DNA from: Nitrospira sp.
GTDB taxonomy: Bacteria; Nitrospirota; Nitrospiria; Nitrospirales; Nitrospiraceae
Direction: 5' to 3'
NCBI GenBank assembly: GCA_030123565.1
Contig: CP126122.1
Location: forward strand, 2,990,800 to 3,054,799
Length of the DNA: 64,000 nt
Part shown: piece by piece, positions 17,898 through 26,933 of the stretch
Layout: the number at the start of each line of letters is the position of its first letter
Position numbering within the stretch: the first letter of the stretch is position 1
Program-made: the position numbers and the translations under genes
The notes under the pieces: model-generated
Told to the model about the DNA's origin: nothing
What the model saw: the letters and a program-made list of their open reading frames with translations, nothing else
Databases searched by the model: none

Positions 17898-20569
17898 AGG
17901 TGGCCTTGGCCGACAAAAAATGGCCCGAGGACCAAATGATGCAGGTGGCTCTGTTGAAACGCGAAAATCGCCTCTTCCGGGGATCGCACAATCGGCTCCT
18001 CATGCATGTTGAAGCTCGTGTTGATCAACACCGAAATCCCCGTCAGATGTTTATAGGCGGACAAGATATCGTGCATGCCGGGATTGATCTCCCGCCTTAC
18101 CAGTTGAGGACGCGCCGTACCATCGATATGGACGGCTGCCGGGCACAACCGCCGCATGGTGTCCGTACAACCGACCACGAGAGTCATGAATTCACAAGGG
18201 CGCTCCCTGCCTTTTCGTATTTCAAAATATTCTTCGTAGTCTTCATACAATGCCATTGGAGCAAACGGCATGAATTCCGTTCGATGGAGTTGCTGATTGA
18301 GCCAATCATTCACCGACTTGTCTCCGCAGTGGTAGAGAATGGATCGATTCCCGAGCGCTCTCGGCCCGAATTCCATACGACCGTCGCAACGAGCGACGAT
18401 TTTCCTTTCTGCGAGCGCTCGGGCGACCACGTCCGCAATACAGTCCGGCTTCGTGACGTGCAACTGCGGATACCGTTTGAGCGCCGCCAGACAGTCCTTT
18501 TCCGTGAACTCGGTTCCAAGATACATATCGCGGACAGGCTTCGGCTCTGCAGCCGGAAGGCTCAACGCCGCCCCGACACAGAGACCGCCGTCTCCCATGT
18601 TGGGAAACACATAAAACGAGTCGATATCCAATTGTTCTGCCAACGCCATATTTAACTTCACATTCGCCATAACCCCGCCGGCCGCCACGAGAGGAAGGCG
18701 CTCTCCCGCCAGATACTTCTGCGTCAGGCGCACGAGCTCACGTTCCATCAAGAACTGAAAGGCATAGGCGACATCCTCCCGCTTGTATCCTCGCAACAAT
18801 CGCTTGAGCGGCATCTTATAGTTGCGATACTCGACCGTCAGAAGATTCACCTTGCCGGCGAGCACTTCCTTGAATTTCGGACGGATAAAACCCTCCGCAT
18901 AGTAGCGCTTGTTGAGCGTAAACTGCCCGTTCTCGGCCGAGAAGGTGCGCTCCACCTTTTCAATCAACTCCGGCACCGGCTTTCCATATCCCGCCAATCC
19001 CGTGATTTTTCCTTCGTGACGCCCACCTTTGAATCCAAGAATTTGCGTGCAGGCGGTATAAAACTGACCGAACGAATTCGGGTAGAAGTACTGGGCCACT
19101 CTCCTGATCGTCGAACCTGCTCCGCGGGAGATCGTGATGGACAATTCATCCCCCACTCCATCGGCGACGAGAATCAAGGCCTTCTGTGCGGTACTCGTCC
19201 GAAACGCGGCGGAGGCATGTGACTCGTGGTGCTCAACGTACTGAATCTTCGGACGTATGCCGTACTCTGTTTCGAGGAACCGTCCGAGGGTGTCATATTT
19301 CATGGCGCGCCAGAGGCAAAACGCCCGATAGGCCACGCGGCAGAAATGAGGAACGTAATCATTCCAGGAATGGAAGTCCGTCACGTCGCGTTTCAAGCTA
19401 TCGACAATGCGCGGGAGGAGGTCCCTCGGTTCGAGGCCGGACACGGCCACGGCATCGATCTCTTTCGGATTGATACCCGCCACCTGAATCGCCTCCCGAA
19501 TGGAGCGAGTGGGCGGGAAGGCATCGTCGAGCTTGATGCGCGACATTCTTTCCTCGTTGATCGCGGACAGGATCTGTCCATTCTTCACCACACAGGCACC
19601 GGTTTCGTGCGTCGTGCTGATCCCCAGTATCGTGCGAGGGCTCAAGTCAGGGGCCGACCTCGGCCAATCCCGCACAAGATCTTCGCTGGTCGTCAGGGCG
19701 AAGTCCCGCTTGACCCGATCGAACAACACATCCAGAAAGCGAAGCTTCGATCGGCTGGAAAAGTAATTATTCGTGTACAGCTTCAGGCGGACGCTCGGTA
19801 AACCCGGCTGTCGGTCGGAAAAATCCGTGAGGTGGAATAACATCGTCAAATAGTTGTACCGCCGGCTGAAGCGCCGGACTTGCGCATGAAAATAGAACCG
19901 AGACAGGTAAAACGCGTAGCAAGGGTGAAAGGGAGGCAGCCATGGACCGGGGTGCGGCATCGGGAACTCGAACAACCGGCTCTCCGGGAACAACAGGAAC
20001 GGCTCAGGGAAGAGCCGCTGCAATCCGAGCCGTTCCCGAAATTCATTCGTCGGAAAGATAGAACTGTCATAGCGATACCCGGCATCACGAAGGATCTCCA
20101 ATGATTCGAAATCGATCGAGTATCCGGGGGCTCTGAATCCCTGGCATTCGATGCCCAGAACATCCTCGATGGTTTTCTTTCCGGAAGCGATTTCCTCACG
20201 TTTGTCCATGGATGAGAGCTGATTCAAGTATCGATGAGTCAGAGAGTGACACGCGATCTTGTGACCGGCCCGCACGACGGTTTCCACGGCTCGACGTTTT
20301 TCTCCCCCCTCCAGATCGCTCCCGATCACAAAGTACGTGGCGGTCACTCCGTGGCGTTCGAACCACGCCAGGGAGTTCTCGACCGCAGAGGTGTAGAGTG
20401 CATCCTGCGCCCCATCATACCGATACCCATGCCCTTGATGGATGGCGCTAAGACCATCCATGTCAACATGCACAAAAGCCTTTTTCTGGATGACTTGAGA
20501 CGGGGGTTCCGCGTGCGAGCTCACTTGGGCTTCTAGAGGACTAGCCGCCATGGTCGTTGTTACAGGCAT
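17894..20569 (-). CDS. Polysaccharide deacetylase - carbamoyltransferase fusion protein
   Basis: 891 residues in two parts. Residues 30-305 form a NodB-like deacetylase of the DUF3473/exosortase-associated type: the metal aspartates in VDMDG (36 and 38), histidines in CHSLTH (108 and 112), and FRAPGYS at 145-151. Residues 312-891 form a complete NodU/CmcH-type O-carbamoyltransferase: ILGISTTHETGACVV, an NEERMSRIK stretch, HHESHASAAFRTS with iron/nucleotide-binding histidines, VADGVGDE, and GRMEFGPRALGNRS in the C-terminal domain. Both halves seem intact, so one polypeptide could remove an acetyl group and carbamoylate a hydroxyl group. It lies between an asparagine synthase and a GT-C gene. 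Cytoplasmic, since no signal peptide is visible. Confidence 0.85.
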   Translation of the reverse strand: MPVTTTMAASPLEAQVSSHAEPPSQVIQKKAFVHVDMDGLSAIHQGHGYRYDGAQDALYTSAVENSLAWFERHGVTATYFVIGSDLEGGEKRRAVETVVRAGHKIACHSLTHRYLNQLSSMDKREEIASGKKTIEDVLGIECQGFRAPGYSIDFESLEILRDAGYRYDSSIFPTNEFRERLGLQRLFPEPFLLFPESRLFEFPMPHPGPWLPPFHPCYAFYLSRFYFHAQVRRFSRRYNYLTMLFHLTDFSDRQPGLPSVRLKLYTNNYFSSRSKLRFLDVLFDRVKRDFALTTSEDLVRDWPRSAPDLSPRTILGISTTHETGACVVKNGQILSAINEERMSRIKLDDAFPPTRSIREAIQVAGINPKEIDAVAVSGLEPRDLLPRIVDSLKRDVTDFHSWNDYVPHFCRVAYRAFCLWRAMKYDTLGRFLETEYGIRPKIQYVEHHESHASAAFRTSTAQKALILVADGVGDELSITISRGAGSTIRRVAQYFYPNSFGQFYTACTQILGFKGGRHEGKITGLAGYGKPVPELIEKVERTFSAENGQFTLNKRYYAEGFIRPKFKEVLAGKVNLLTVEYRNYKMPLKRLLRGYKREDVAYAFQFLMERELVRLTQKYLAGERLPLVAAGGVMANVKLNMALAEQLDIDSFYVFPNMGDGGLCVGAALSLPAAEPKPVRDMYLGTEFTEKDCLAALKRYPQLHVTKPDCIADVVARALAERKIVARCDGRMEFGPRALGNRSILYHCGDKSVNDWLNQQLHRTEFMPFAPMALYEDYEEYFEIRKGRERPCEFMTLVVGCTDTMRRLCPAAVHIDGTARPQLVRREINPGMHDILSAYKHLTGISVLINTSFNMHEEPIVRSPEEAIFAFQQSHLHHLVLGPFFVGQGHL

Positions 20570-20588
20570 GACACCGTCATCCCTTCAT

Positions 20589-22526
20589 CTAGTTTCCCGT
20601 GCCCACAGCAGATGCCGGATGCGCTCCGGGCAGTTGTTCGCCATCGACAAAGGCTCGAAACCAGAGTTCCAAACATAACAATCCCCAGACCTGCCGGCCG
20701 AAGCTTCGTTCGTGAAGCAGCAACCGCTCCACTTCCTTTACCTGATAGATCCCCCGTTGCCGCGCACGAGGCCCCAGAAGGATGTCGCTCAGGAACTCCC
20801 GCAGCGGACCCCGGCTCCACTCATTCAGGGGCACCGGAAATCCCATCTTGTCCTTCCGGTTAAAGACCGTCTCCGGCAATAAGACCCGAACGGCATCCCG
20901 AAATACCCGTTTGGTATCCCCACCTTTGAAACGAGCCGTCGGTGGCATTCGCGTCACGAGATCGGCGATCCGATGATCGAGCAGCGGGACTCGGGACTCC
21001 AACGACACGCTCATGCTGGTTCGATCCTCGACTTGAAGGAGGGCTGGGAGCAGCGTTTTCAGATCGAAGTTGGTCATCTTATTGAAATAGCTTTTCGTAG
21101 ACGGGTTATTGAAGACTTCTTGAAAGGCCGCGACCATCCGAGCCTGACTCCGGCCGTTCCACACATCTCGACTGATGAGCGTATCCGCATCGTCAAGACG
21201 GCTCACGAGGCGGAAATAGCGTTGATCCATGTCGTCGAACAAGCCGTCTTTCCACAAGTGTTGGAGCATCGGCTTGTACTGCCGTAACAGCGACAGATTG
21301 GGCATGATACTCTCCCACGTCACGACATACCGCCCCTCGTCTTGCGTCCCGAAGATGACTCCCTTCAAACACTGCTCCAAATACGCGACGAGGTATCGTG
21401 CGTAGCCGCCGAAAATTTCATCCCCCCCCTGCCCGCCCAGCACCACCTTCACGTGCTCTCTCGCCAGTTTCGACACACAGTATTGGGGGAAGAGCCCGGG
21501 ACCTGCCGCCGGTTCGTCCATCATGTACATCAGGCGAGGCATGACCTCCACGAAGTCCTGCCAATTCGGCCAGACTTCGTGATGTCGACTGTTGACGTGC
21601 TCGGAAACTGAGCGGGCATAGGCCGTTTCGTCGTACTGGGGGCCGTCTCTAAACGCTCCCGTAAAGGTGTGAAATTGGCCTCCATAGACGGGAGCGGCGA
21701 GACACACGACCGTCGAACTATCGATACCGCCCGAGCAATGAGCGCCGACCGGCACATCACTACGCAGTTGAAGGCGCACGGAATCCTGCAACACGAGCAA
21801 CAGCTGCTCCGTGTAGTAATCCTCAGTGTGGTGGCTGTCGATCTCATAGTTGAAATCCCAATATCGCACGAGGGACGGCTCTTGATCGCGGAACGGCCGA
21901 AAGGTGAGATAGTGCGCAGGTTCCAGCTTGCGGATATGGCGAAACAGGGTCCGCTCTCCCAGACACAACTGAAACGTCAGGTACTCTTCCAGCCCCTGGA
22001 CGTCCGGATCAGGGGCTGCGAGACCGGCTCCAATGAGCGCCTTCGGCTCGCTCGCGAATGCAAAGCGCTTTCCATCGCACATCCAATAAAACGGTTTGAT
22101 TCCCATTCGGTCACGGGCCGCGAACAATCGCTGTTGACGACGATCCCAAATCGCAAAGGCGAACATGCCGTTCAACCGCTCAAGACAACGTTCCCCCAAT
22201 TCCTCGTAAAGATGGAGAATGACTTCCGTATCGCTATGCGTACGAAAGGTATGGTTCCGCATCAACTCTCGACGGAGTTCCAGGTAGTTATAAATCTCCC
22301 CGTTAAACACGATCCAAATCGATTCGTCTTCATTGGTCATGGGTTGATGACCGGCCTCAAGATCGATGATCGACAGGCGCTTGTGACCTAACGCCACGGG
22401 CCCTTCTCCCCACAATCCCTCCCCATCCGGCCCCCGATGCGACAACAACGTCATCATGGCGCGCACGATCGACTGATCGACCGCGTGAGACCGATCACGA
22501 TGGATCACTCCAGCAATTCCACACAT
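20589..22526 (-). CDS. asnB: Asparagine synthase family glutamine-dependent amidotransferase
   Basis: 645 residues. The N-terminal glutaminase starts with the nucleophile Cys2 (MCGIAGVIHRDRS), followed by LLSHRGPDGEG, RLSIIDLEAGHQPM and FNGEIYNY. The synthetase domain has the PP-loop HCSGGIDSSTVV and GGQGGDEIFGGYARY. These AsnB-like proteins are common in glycan clusters, where they are thought to amidate uronic acids rather than make asparagine; this one sits upstream of a carbamoyltransferase fusion, 20 bases away. The substrate assignment is inference. Start codon is fixed by Cys2. Confidence 0.9.
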   Translation of the reverse strand: MCGIAGVIHRDRSHAVDQSIVRAMMTLLSHRGPDGEGLWGEGPVALGHKRLSIIDLEAGHQPMTNEDESIWIVFNGEIYNYLELRRELMRNHTFRTHSDTEVILHLYEELGERCLERLNGMFAFAIWDRRQQRLFAARDRMGIKPFYWMCDGKRFAFASEPKALIGAGLAAPDPDVQGLEEYLTFQLCLGERTLFRHIRKLEPAHYLTFRPFRDQEPSLVRYWDFNYEIDSHHTEDYYTEQLLLVLQDSVRLQLRSDVPVGAHCSGGIDSSTVVCLAAPVYGGQFHTFTGAFRDGPQYDETAYARSVSEHVNSRHHEVWPNWQDFVEVMPRLMYMMDEPAAGPGLFPQYCVSKLAREHVKVVLGGQGGDEIFGGYARYLVAYLEQCLKGVIFGTQDEGRYVVTWESIMPNLSLLRQYKPMLQHLWKDGLFDDMDQRYFRLVSRLDDADTLISRDVWNGRSQARMVAAFQEVFNNPSTKSYFNKMTNFDLKTLLPALLQVEDRTSMSVSLESRVPLLDHRIADLVTRMPPTARFKGGDTKRVFRDAVRVLLPETVFNRKDKMGFPVPLNEWSRGPLREFLSDILLGPRARQRGIYQVKEVERLLLHERSFGRQVWGLLCLELWFRAFVDGEQLPGAHPASAVGTGN

Positions 22527-22642
22527 GGATCAGTCATTCCCTTTCAATAAGATGGCCGCTTCTCAAACGGGGCGGTTCGCCCTATCCGATATTGCACGCC
22601 GCATTCCATTGCATCCGACTCGCCATCAAGCTCGATGAGCCC

Positions 22643-23470
22643 TCAAGACGATTTCAGGCATAGATAGACGATCATCAATCCGAACCGGCGTGAGAGGAAC
22701 CGGTGCAGGGGGTCCGGTATACGTACCGGCAGCGAGCGCCTCGGTAATCCCTGACGTATCGAGTCGAGATGATCAAACCAGCCGTGAATCATCCCATCGA
22801 CATCGCGACGCCTGTAGGCTTTCCCAAGGGGATTGTCCTTACCGTCATAAAGTCTGACCAGCTCTTCCGGCTGCGTTGCCCACAGCATGGATTCCCGTCC
22901 CCTCCCCTCCAGGCGTACCCAGGAGCAAATGAGGACGGCGATCATCCGATACCACAAGGGATTTCGAAGGTAGAGGGTGTTGTAGTAGACGGAAAAACAG
23001 GCGGTTCCGTTCGGCTTTAACACACGATGCATTTCCTGGATACATCGCACCGTGTTCGGGGTGTGGTGAATAACCCCCTGGCAGTTGACGTGATCGAAGG
23101 ATCCGTCGGCATAAGGCAGCTCCTCTGCGTTCCCCAGTCGCACGTCGGCTTGCAACCCGAAGAGCCGGCATCGGCGACGGGTCAACTCGACCGCGCTGCC
23201 GGCCAAATCACAGGCATCGACCCGCGCTCCAAGACGGCAGAACTGGTGGACCCAAAACCCAATACCGCATCCAATGTCCAATACCCGGGTCCCGGGGCGA
23301 ACGACACGCAAGTAGATCGGTGGAATCCTTCCGGAGAACTCATGGAGCGTCATCGCTTCGTGTTCCTCGAAGAACTCTCTCGTGCCGGGATCGGCGCGCG
23401 ACTCTCCAGAGTAGATCGGGTTCTCATTCCAGAATCGGCGAATATCCTCAAGGGTGGGTTCTGCCGGCAT
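22643..23470 (-). CDS. SAM-dependent methyltransferase
   Basis: 275 residues. The Rossmann-fold motif I is VLDIGCGIGFWVHQF (residues about 69-83), motif II is in VDACDLAG, and motif IV is FDHVNCQGVIHHTPN, with EMHRVLKPNG after it, all typical of class I methyltransferases of the Methyltransf_11/25 group. The target is probably a sugar hydroxyl or carboxyl, or a lipid intermediate. It follows a GT2 gene by 24 bases in the same direction. Cytoplasmic, no membrane helix. Confidence 0.85.
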   Translation of the reverse strand: MPAEPTLEDIRRFWNENPIYSGESRADPGTREFFEEHEAMTLHEFSGRIPPIYLRVVRPGTRVLDIGCGIGFWVHQFCRLGARVDACDLAGSAVELTRRRCRLFGLQADVRLGNAEELPYADGSFDHVNCQGVIHHTPNTVRCIQEMHRVLKPNGTACFSVYYNTLYLRNPLWYRMIAVLICSWVRLEGRGRESMLWATQPEELVRLYDGKDNPLGKAYRRRDVDGMIHGWFDHLDSIRQGLPRRSLPVRIPDPLHRFLSRRFGLMIVYLCLKSS

Positions 23471-23494
23471 CCTCTCATCCCATCCACAGGCGTG

Positions 23495-24340
23495 CTAATC
23501 CGAGAGGGCCCGCCCGACCGATGCGGATTCGCCTTTGGAACCAGCCACTCGTTGCTTGCGTTCATCGATCAGTTGCGCCCAGCGCATCCCTTCCTTCCCG
23601 CCCCAGTTGCGACAATGCTTGATAATCAAAATGAGGCATCCCAGTGTCGTGATGCTGGTCACCACCTTGCTCGTGCTCAACTTCTGCTCATAACGCAAGA
23701 CAAACGGCACCTCCCCGATACGCGCTCCCATCATGCGGAACTTGATGAGTTTTTCGAGAGTACCCGTAAACCCAAGCCCCTTCAAATCGATGAATTTATT
23801 CCCAAAGATGTGGAGGGCGTCTTGAACTACCCCGACGCGATAGGCCCGGTACCCGCAGGTATACTCTTTGAGGCCGGGAACGGGGAACACGAGTTTGAAG
23901 AGGAGATTTGCGCAACGACTGATCGTTCGGCGATACCAATCCAGCCCGGTCTGTCCTCCGCCCGGTGCATAGCGAGAGGTGGTCACGACATCATAGCCCT
24001 CGTCGAGTTTTCTCACCATATCCGCGATGTGCTTCGGCTCATGAGTATCGTCGCAGTCCATTCGAACCAGAATATCATCCGGCACCGCCATATCGACCAC
24101 GTACTCGAATCCGTCTCGGATGGTCTCTCCCAGCCCTCGATTATACCGATGCGCAATGACATGTAAAGGATACTGGGTTCTCAGCTCCTCCAGAATCTCT
24201 CCTGTCCGATCTTCGCTGCCATCATCCACGACGACCACGCGGTAGGTCCAACCATGCTCTTTCATCGTCTTGTCGATCTTTGCGAGTAAGGGACGAAGGG
24301 CTGCTTCTTCGTTATAGGCCGGGAGGACGATGTGAATCAT
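23495..24340 (-). CDS. Family 2 glycosyltransferase (polyprenyl-phosphate sugar synthase-like)
   Basis: 281 residues. The N-terminal GT-A domain has IVLPAYNEEAALRPL, VVVDDGSEDRTGEIL, NRGLGETIRDG, and RMDCDDTHEPKHI as the metal-binding motif. This order matches dolichol-phosphate-mannose-synthase-like enzymes. One weak hydrophobic stretch near residue 235 (VVTSITTLGCLILII) may touch the membrane. Likely makes a polyprenyl-phosphate sugar donor for a GT-C enzyme. AAGGAG lies seven bases before ATG 24340, which overlaps the stop of the upstream toroid gene by four bases. Confidence 0.85.
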   Translation of the reverse strand: MIHIVLPAYNEEAALRPLLAKIDKTMKEHGWTYRVVVVDDGSEDRTGEILEELRTQYPLHVIAHRYNRGLGETIRDGFEYVVDMAVPDDILVRMDCDDTHEPKHIADMVRKLDEGYDVVTTSRYAPGGGQTGLDWYRRTISRCANLLFKLVFPVPGLKEYTCGYRAYRVGVVQDALHIFGNKFIDLKGLGFTGTLEKLIKFRMMGARIGEVPFVLRYEQKLSTSKVVTSITTLGCLILIIKHCRNWGGKEGMRWAQLIDERKQRVAGSKGESASVGRALSD

Positions 24341-26094
24341 GACACACTCCTTGCCCGAAACGGCATCGCCATTTCACCCTCGGAGACGACCAGCTCCGGC
24401 ATGGAGCCCGCCGGAAAACGAATCGTACACATGACTGTCCCTTGTCCGTCTTTCTTGAGCCCGTCGAGCAATCCCGAAGAGTCGAACGTCACCTTGCTGC
24501 GGATCTCGGCAGGATGGAAATACTTTGCCGATCCCATATGAATACCCGTAAAGGACCTCGTCAGATCCAGAGATTGAAGCGGGAGCCCACCCGTGCTCTC
24601 CACACAATCGTGTATTTGCACTGCATCCGGGAAAAAGAGCAAGCGACGACGCAGTCGCAACGGCACGATCCGCTTCTTCAGAATCAATCGCGCGAGAATT
24701 CTCCGCCGTATCCATCCACCGAGGTGGATGCTTCGGAAGGCGGTCAGGTTCAAGATTCTCAGAAGGATGAATTTGACCGGAGTCAGCATCTCCTGACAGG
24801 CTTCTGCGAAATCAGTTTGGCAGCAGACGACATCCGTTTGTCCGGAATCGACTTCTCCCCCCAACCCAATGATCTGCGACGTCAGCAGTTTGTCCTTGCT
24901 CCGCGCGCAATATCCGGCATCTTCATAGGTGACGGCCGCAGGCTCCTTCGAGAAGATCCGGCATACTCCTCCCTTTGCGGTGTTGACCACCGCATAATAG
25001 GACGGCGAGCCGGAAACGACGATCCCGCAGTGCTGAAAACGATGCACACCGTTGAGCGATTCGCAGGGAAGCGGAGGAACGTTTCCAGCCGGAGTTGGTG
25101 GCCCAAGACATCCTTCAAGATAGGCATAGAGGAGAGAGGCTAAATTTTCCATATCCGATGCGTCTGGAGTCAGTACGTTGCCTTGTGTGAGTCGTTGGCG
25201 CATGAACCGCGCGACAGAATCCGCCAAGGGAACCGACGGCGCGAGCATTTCGAATCCGGCCGGGAAATACAGCGCCGTGTGCCGACTTCCATAGACGCCT
25301 CCGACACTCCCGTCCGGGTGTACGGAATAGGCGTAGAACGCTATGCTGCGCCGCAACGATTCAAGCAACCGCTCCGAACCCGTTCGCCGCCAGCAGAGCG
25401 CCAGATAAAAGATCCCGAGGGATTCATACCCTGGATCCGGACCATCGTACTCACGATACCAGCCTTCTGGCGACTGAGCAGCAAGAATGCGGCCCATCAC
25501 GTCGTCTGCGCGGCTTCGCCATCGATCTTCGTTGAGAAGGTCGGCAGCTCCAAGGAACGCCGCTGCGAACAACGCCTGGTGATTGGTGATGACCGCATAG
25601 TCCTCGCGACTGTGAAGAGCGAATTCGCAACCTTGCCGTACGGCACGAACTACCCGCTCCCTGAGATGCGAACCGATACCCGAATCGATCAGCCTCAATG
25701 TCTCCACCAGTCCGAAGACCATGGCGAGTGTGACGCCATGATCCTGAGTAAACGGTCCGACAGAATCGAAGGCACCGTTCGGCCGTTGACGAGCGCACGT
25801 ATACTCAATCGCCCCCGCGATCCAACTCAAGACCTGCGCATTTTGATGGTACGGATTGTTCGGAAAAGGCACGCGCCATAAAAGAGCCAACGGATAGAAA
25901 TTGATTTGCAACATCGTGAGTGGGAAGTCATGAAATTTCCATGCCCAATGAGTTCGGTCAAAGCAGCCGAAACTCACCGAATGCGGTTCCCGGTCCAGAC
26001 AACTCAGAAGGCGAGGGATCTGTTTGATCACCGACGGCACATAGAGGGCCGCACGTACCGGATCGACAGCGAGGCATTCGCGTCTTACGTTCAT
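24337..26094 (-). CDS. Alpha/alpha-toroid protein, heparinase-like, of unknown function
   Basis: 585 residues, no signal peptide. Residues 60-330 look like an alpha/alpha toroid: helical repeats with PNGAFDSVGPFTQDHGVTLAM, NHQALFAAAFLGA and SPEGWYREYDGPDPGYES, similar in character to heparinase II/III and polysaccharide lyase toroids. The C-terminal half (from about 340) is more beta-like, as in the lyase sandwich domain. Absence of a secretion signal argues against a periplasmic lyase; it might handle a cytoplasmic lipid-linked glycan. Starts and stops overlap both neighbours by four bases (ATGA), tying it to the formyltransferase and GT2 genes. Confidence 0.55.
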   Translation of the reverse strand: MNVRRECLAVDPVRAALYVPSVIKQIPRLLSCLDREPHSVSFGCFDRTHWAWKFHDFPLTMLQINFYPLALLWRVPFPNNPYHQNAQVLSWIAGAIEYTCARQRPNGAFDSVGPFTQDHGVTLAMVFGLVETLRLIDSGIGSHLRERVVRAVRQGCEFALHSREDYAVITNHQALFAAAFLGAADLLNEDRWRSRADDVMGRILAAQSPEGWYREYDGPDPGYESLGIFYLALCWRRTGSERLLESLRRSIAFYAYSVHPDGSVGGVYGSRHTALYFPAGFEMLAPSVPLADSVARFMRQRLTQGNVLTPDASDMENLASLLYAYLEGCLGPPTPAGNVPPLPCESLNGVHRFQHCGIVVSGSPSYYAVVNTAKGGVCRIFSKEPAAVTYEDAGYCARSKDKLLTSQIIGLGGEVDSGQTDVVCCQTDFAEACQEMLTPVKFILLRILNLTAFRSIHLGGWIRRRILARLILKKRIVPLRLRRRLLFFPDAVQIHDCVESTGGLPLQSLDLTRSFTGIHMGSAKYFHPAEIRSKVTFDSSGLLDGLKKDGQGTVMCTIRFPAGSMPELVVSEGEMAMPFRARSVS

Positions 26095-26933
26095 AGACAG
26101 GACGACCCTCTCGGCGGCAACGGATCATACGTCGCCGCCGCTTCATCTTGTTTAATCCGCGGGATATCGCCGGACCGTACCAAACGAACCGCCTCCAGAA
26201 GCAGCCGTGCGGCCACATGACTCGAACGATCGCGCAACGTGTGCTCCGTCATTCCGGATTCAAGTGGAATCTGTTCTTGCAGAATGATATCCCCCGAATC
26301 GATTCCTTCTTCGATATGATGAACCGTGACTCCGCTGTAGGGTTCTTGATTCCGCAGCACCCAATAAAAAGGATTCGGTCCACGGTGTTTGGGCAACAAT
26401 GAGGGATGCACGTTGATGCACGCGAGGGAAGCGGCCGTGATGACCGGCAACTTTAGAATCTGACTGAAGGCAGCGACTGCGATGATCTCAGGACAGAGTG
26501 AACGTAACCGACCAACGGCTTCCGCAGAATTGATGTTGCGAAATTCAAACCGTTGAAGACGACGGGCAAGGACAAGTTCCTGCATCGAGCGATACCCCGA
26601 CAGCGCAACGTGCGCCTTGCGCAACCGGATTCGCACCCACGAAAACAACAAATCGAACCCTCGCCTGGCGACGAATCCACCTCCATATTGCGACCACGAT
26701 TTTCGCAACACAGGCAGAAAGCCGCGATTGGTCGGGCGATAAATTCCCACGATGACTTCAATCCGGCGGTCTGTCGCCAATGCGTCCAAACAGGTGATGC
26801 TGATCGGGTTATAATCGTTCCCTAAAAAAAGAACTCGCGTTTTTCCCGCTCCCTCGCCGGCCACGATCAGCTCATCTGCCTTGTTATCCAGCCACCCATC
26901 GATTGTGACAGGGACACCGGCAAACGTTTCCAC
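26091..26933 (-). CDS. Formyltransferase family protein (sugar N-formyltransferase-like)
   Basis: 280 residues. The folate-dependent formyltransferase core is evident: VLFLGNDYNPISITC at the start of the Rossmann fold, then NVHPSLLPKHRGPNPFYW with the catalytic Asn/His, and EEGIDSGDII with the catalytic Asp. Homologues N-formylate amino-sugars with N10-formyltetrahydrofolate. No tRNA-binding C-terminal domain is present, so Met-tRNA is an unlikely substrate. The ATG at 26933 overlaps the upstream FemAB fusion by 67 bases; a GTG at 26864, just after that gene's stop, is an equally good start and would remove about 23 residues that contribute nothing to the fold. Confidence 0.8.
   Translation of the reverse strand: METFAGVPVTIDGWLDNKADELIVAGEGAGKTRVLFLGNDYNPISITCLDALATDRRIEVIVGIYRPTNRGFLPVLRKSWSQYGGGFVARRGFDLLFSWVRIRLRKAHVALSGYRSMQELVLARRLQRFEFRNINSAEAVGRLRSLCPEIIAVAAFSQILKLPVITAASLACINVHPSLLPKHRGPNPFYWVLRNQEPYSGVTVHHIEEGIDSGDIILQEQIPLESGMTEHTLRDRSSHVAARLLLEAVRLVRSGDIPRIKQDEAAATYDPLPPRGSSCL

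Noticed and set aside
23027-24166. A 379-residue plus-strand frame
   Set aside because: It covers the antisense of a clear methyltransferase and GT2 gene and has no recognisable domain.
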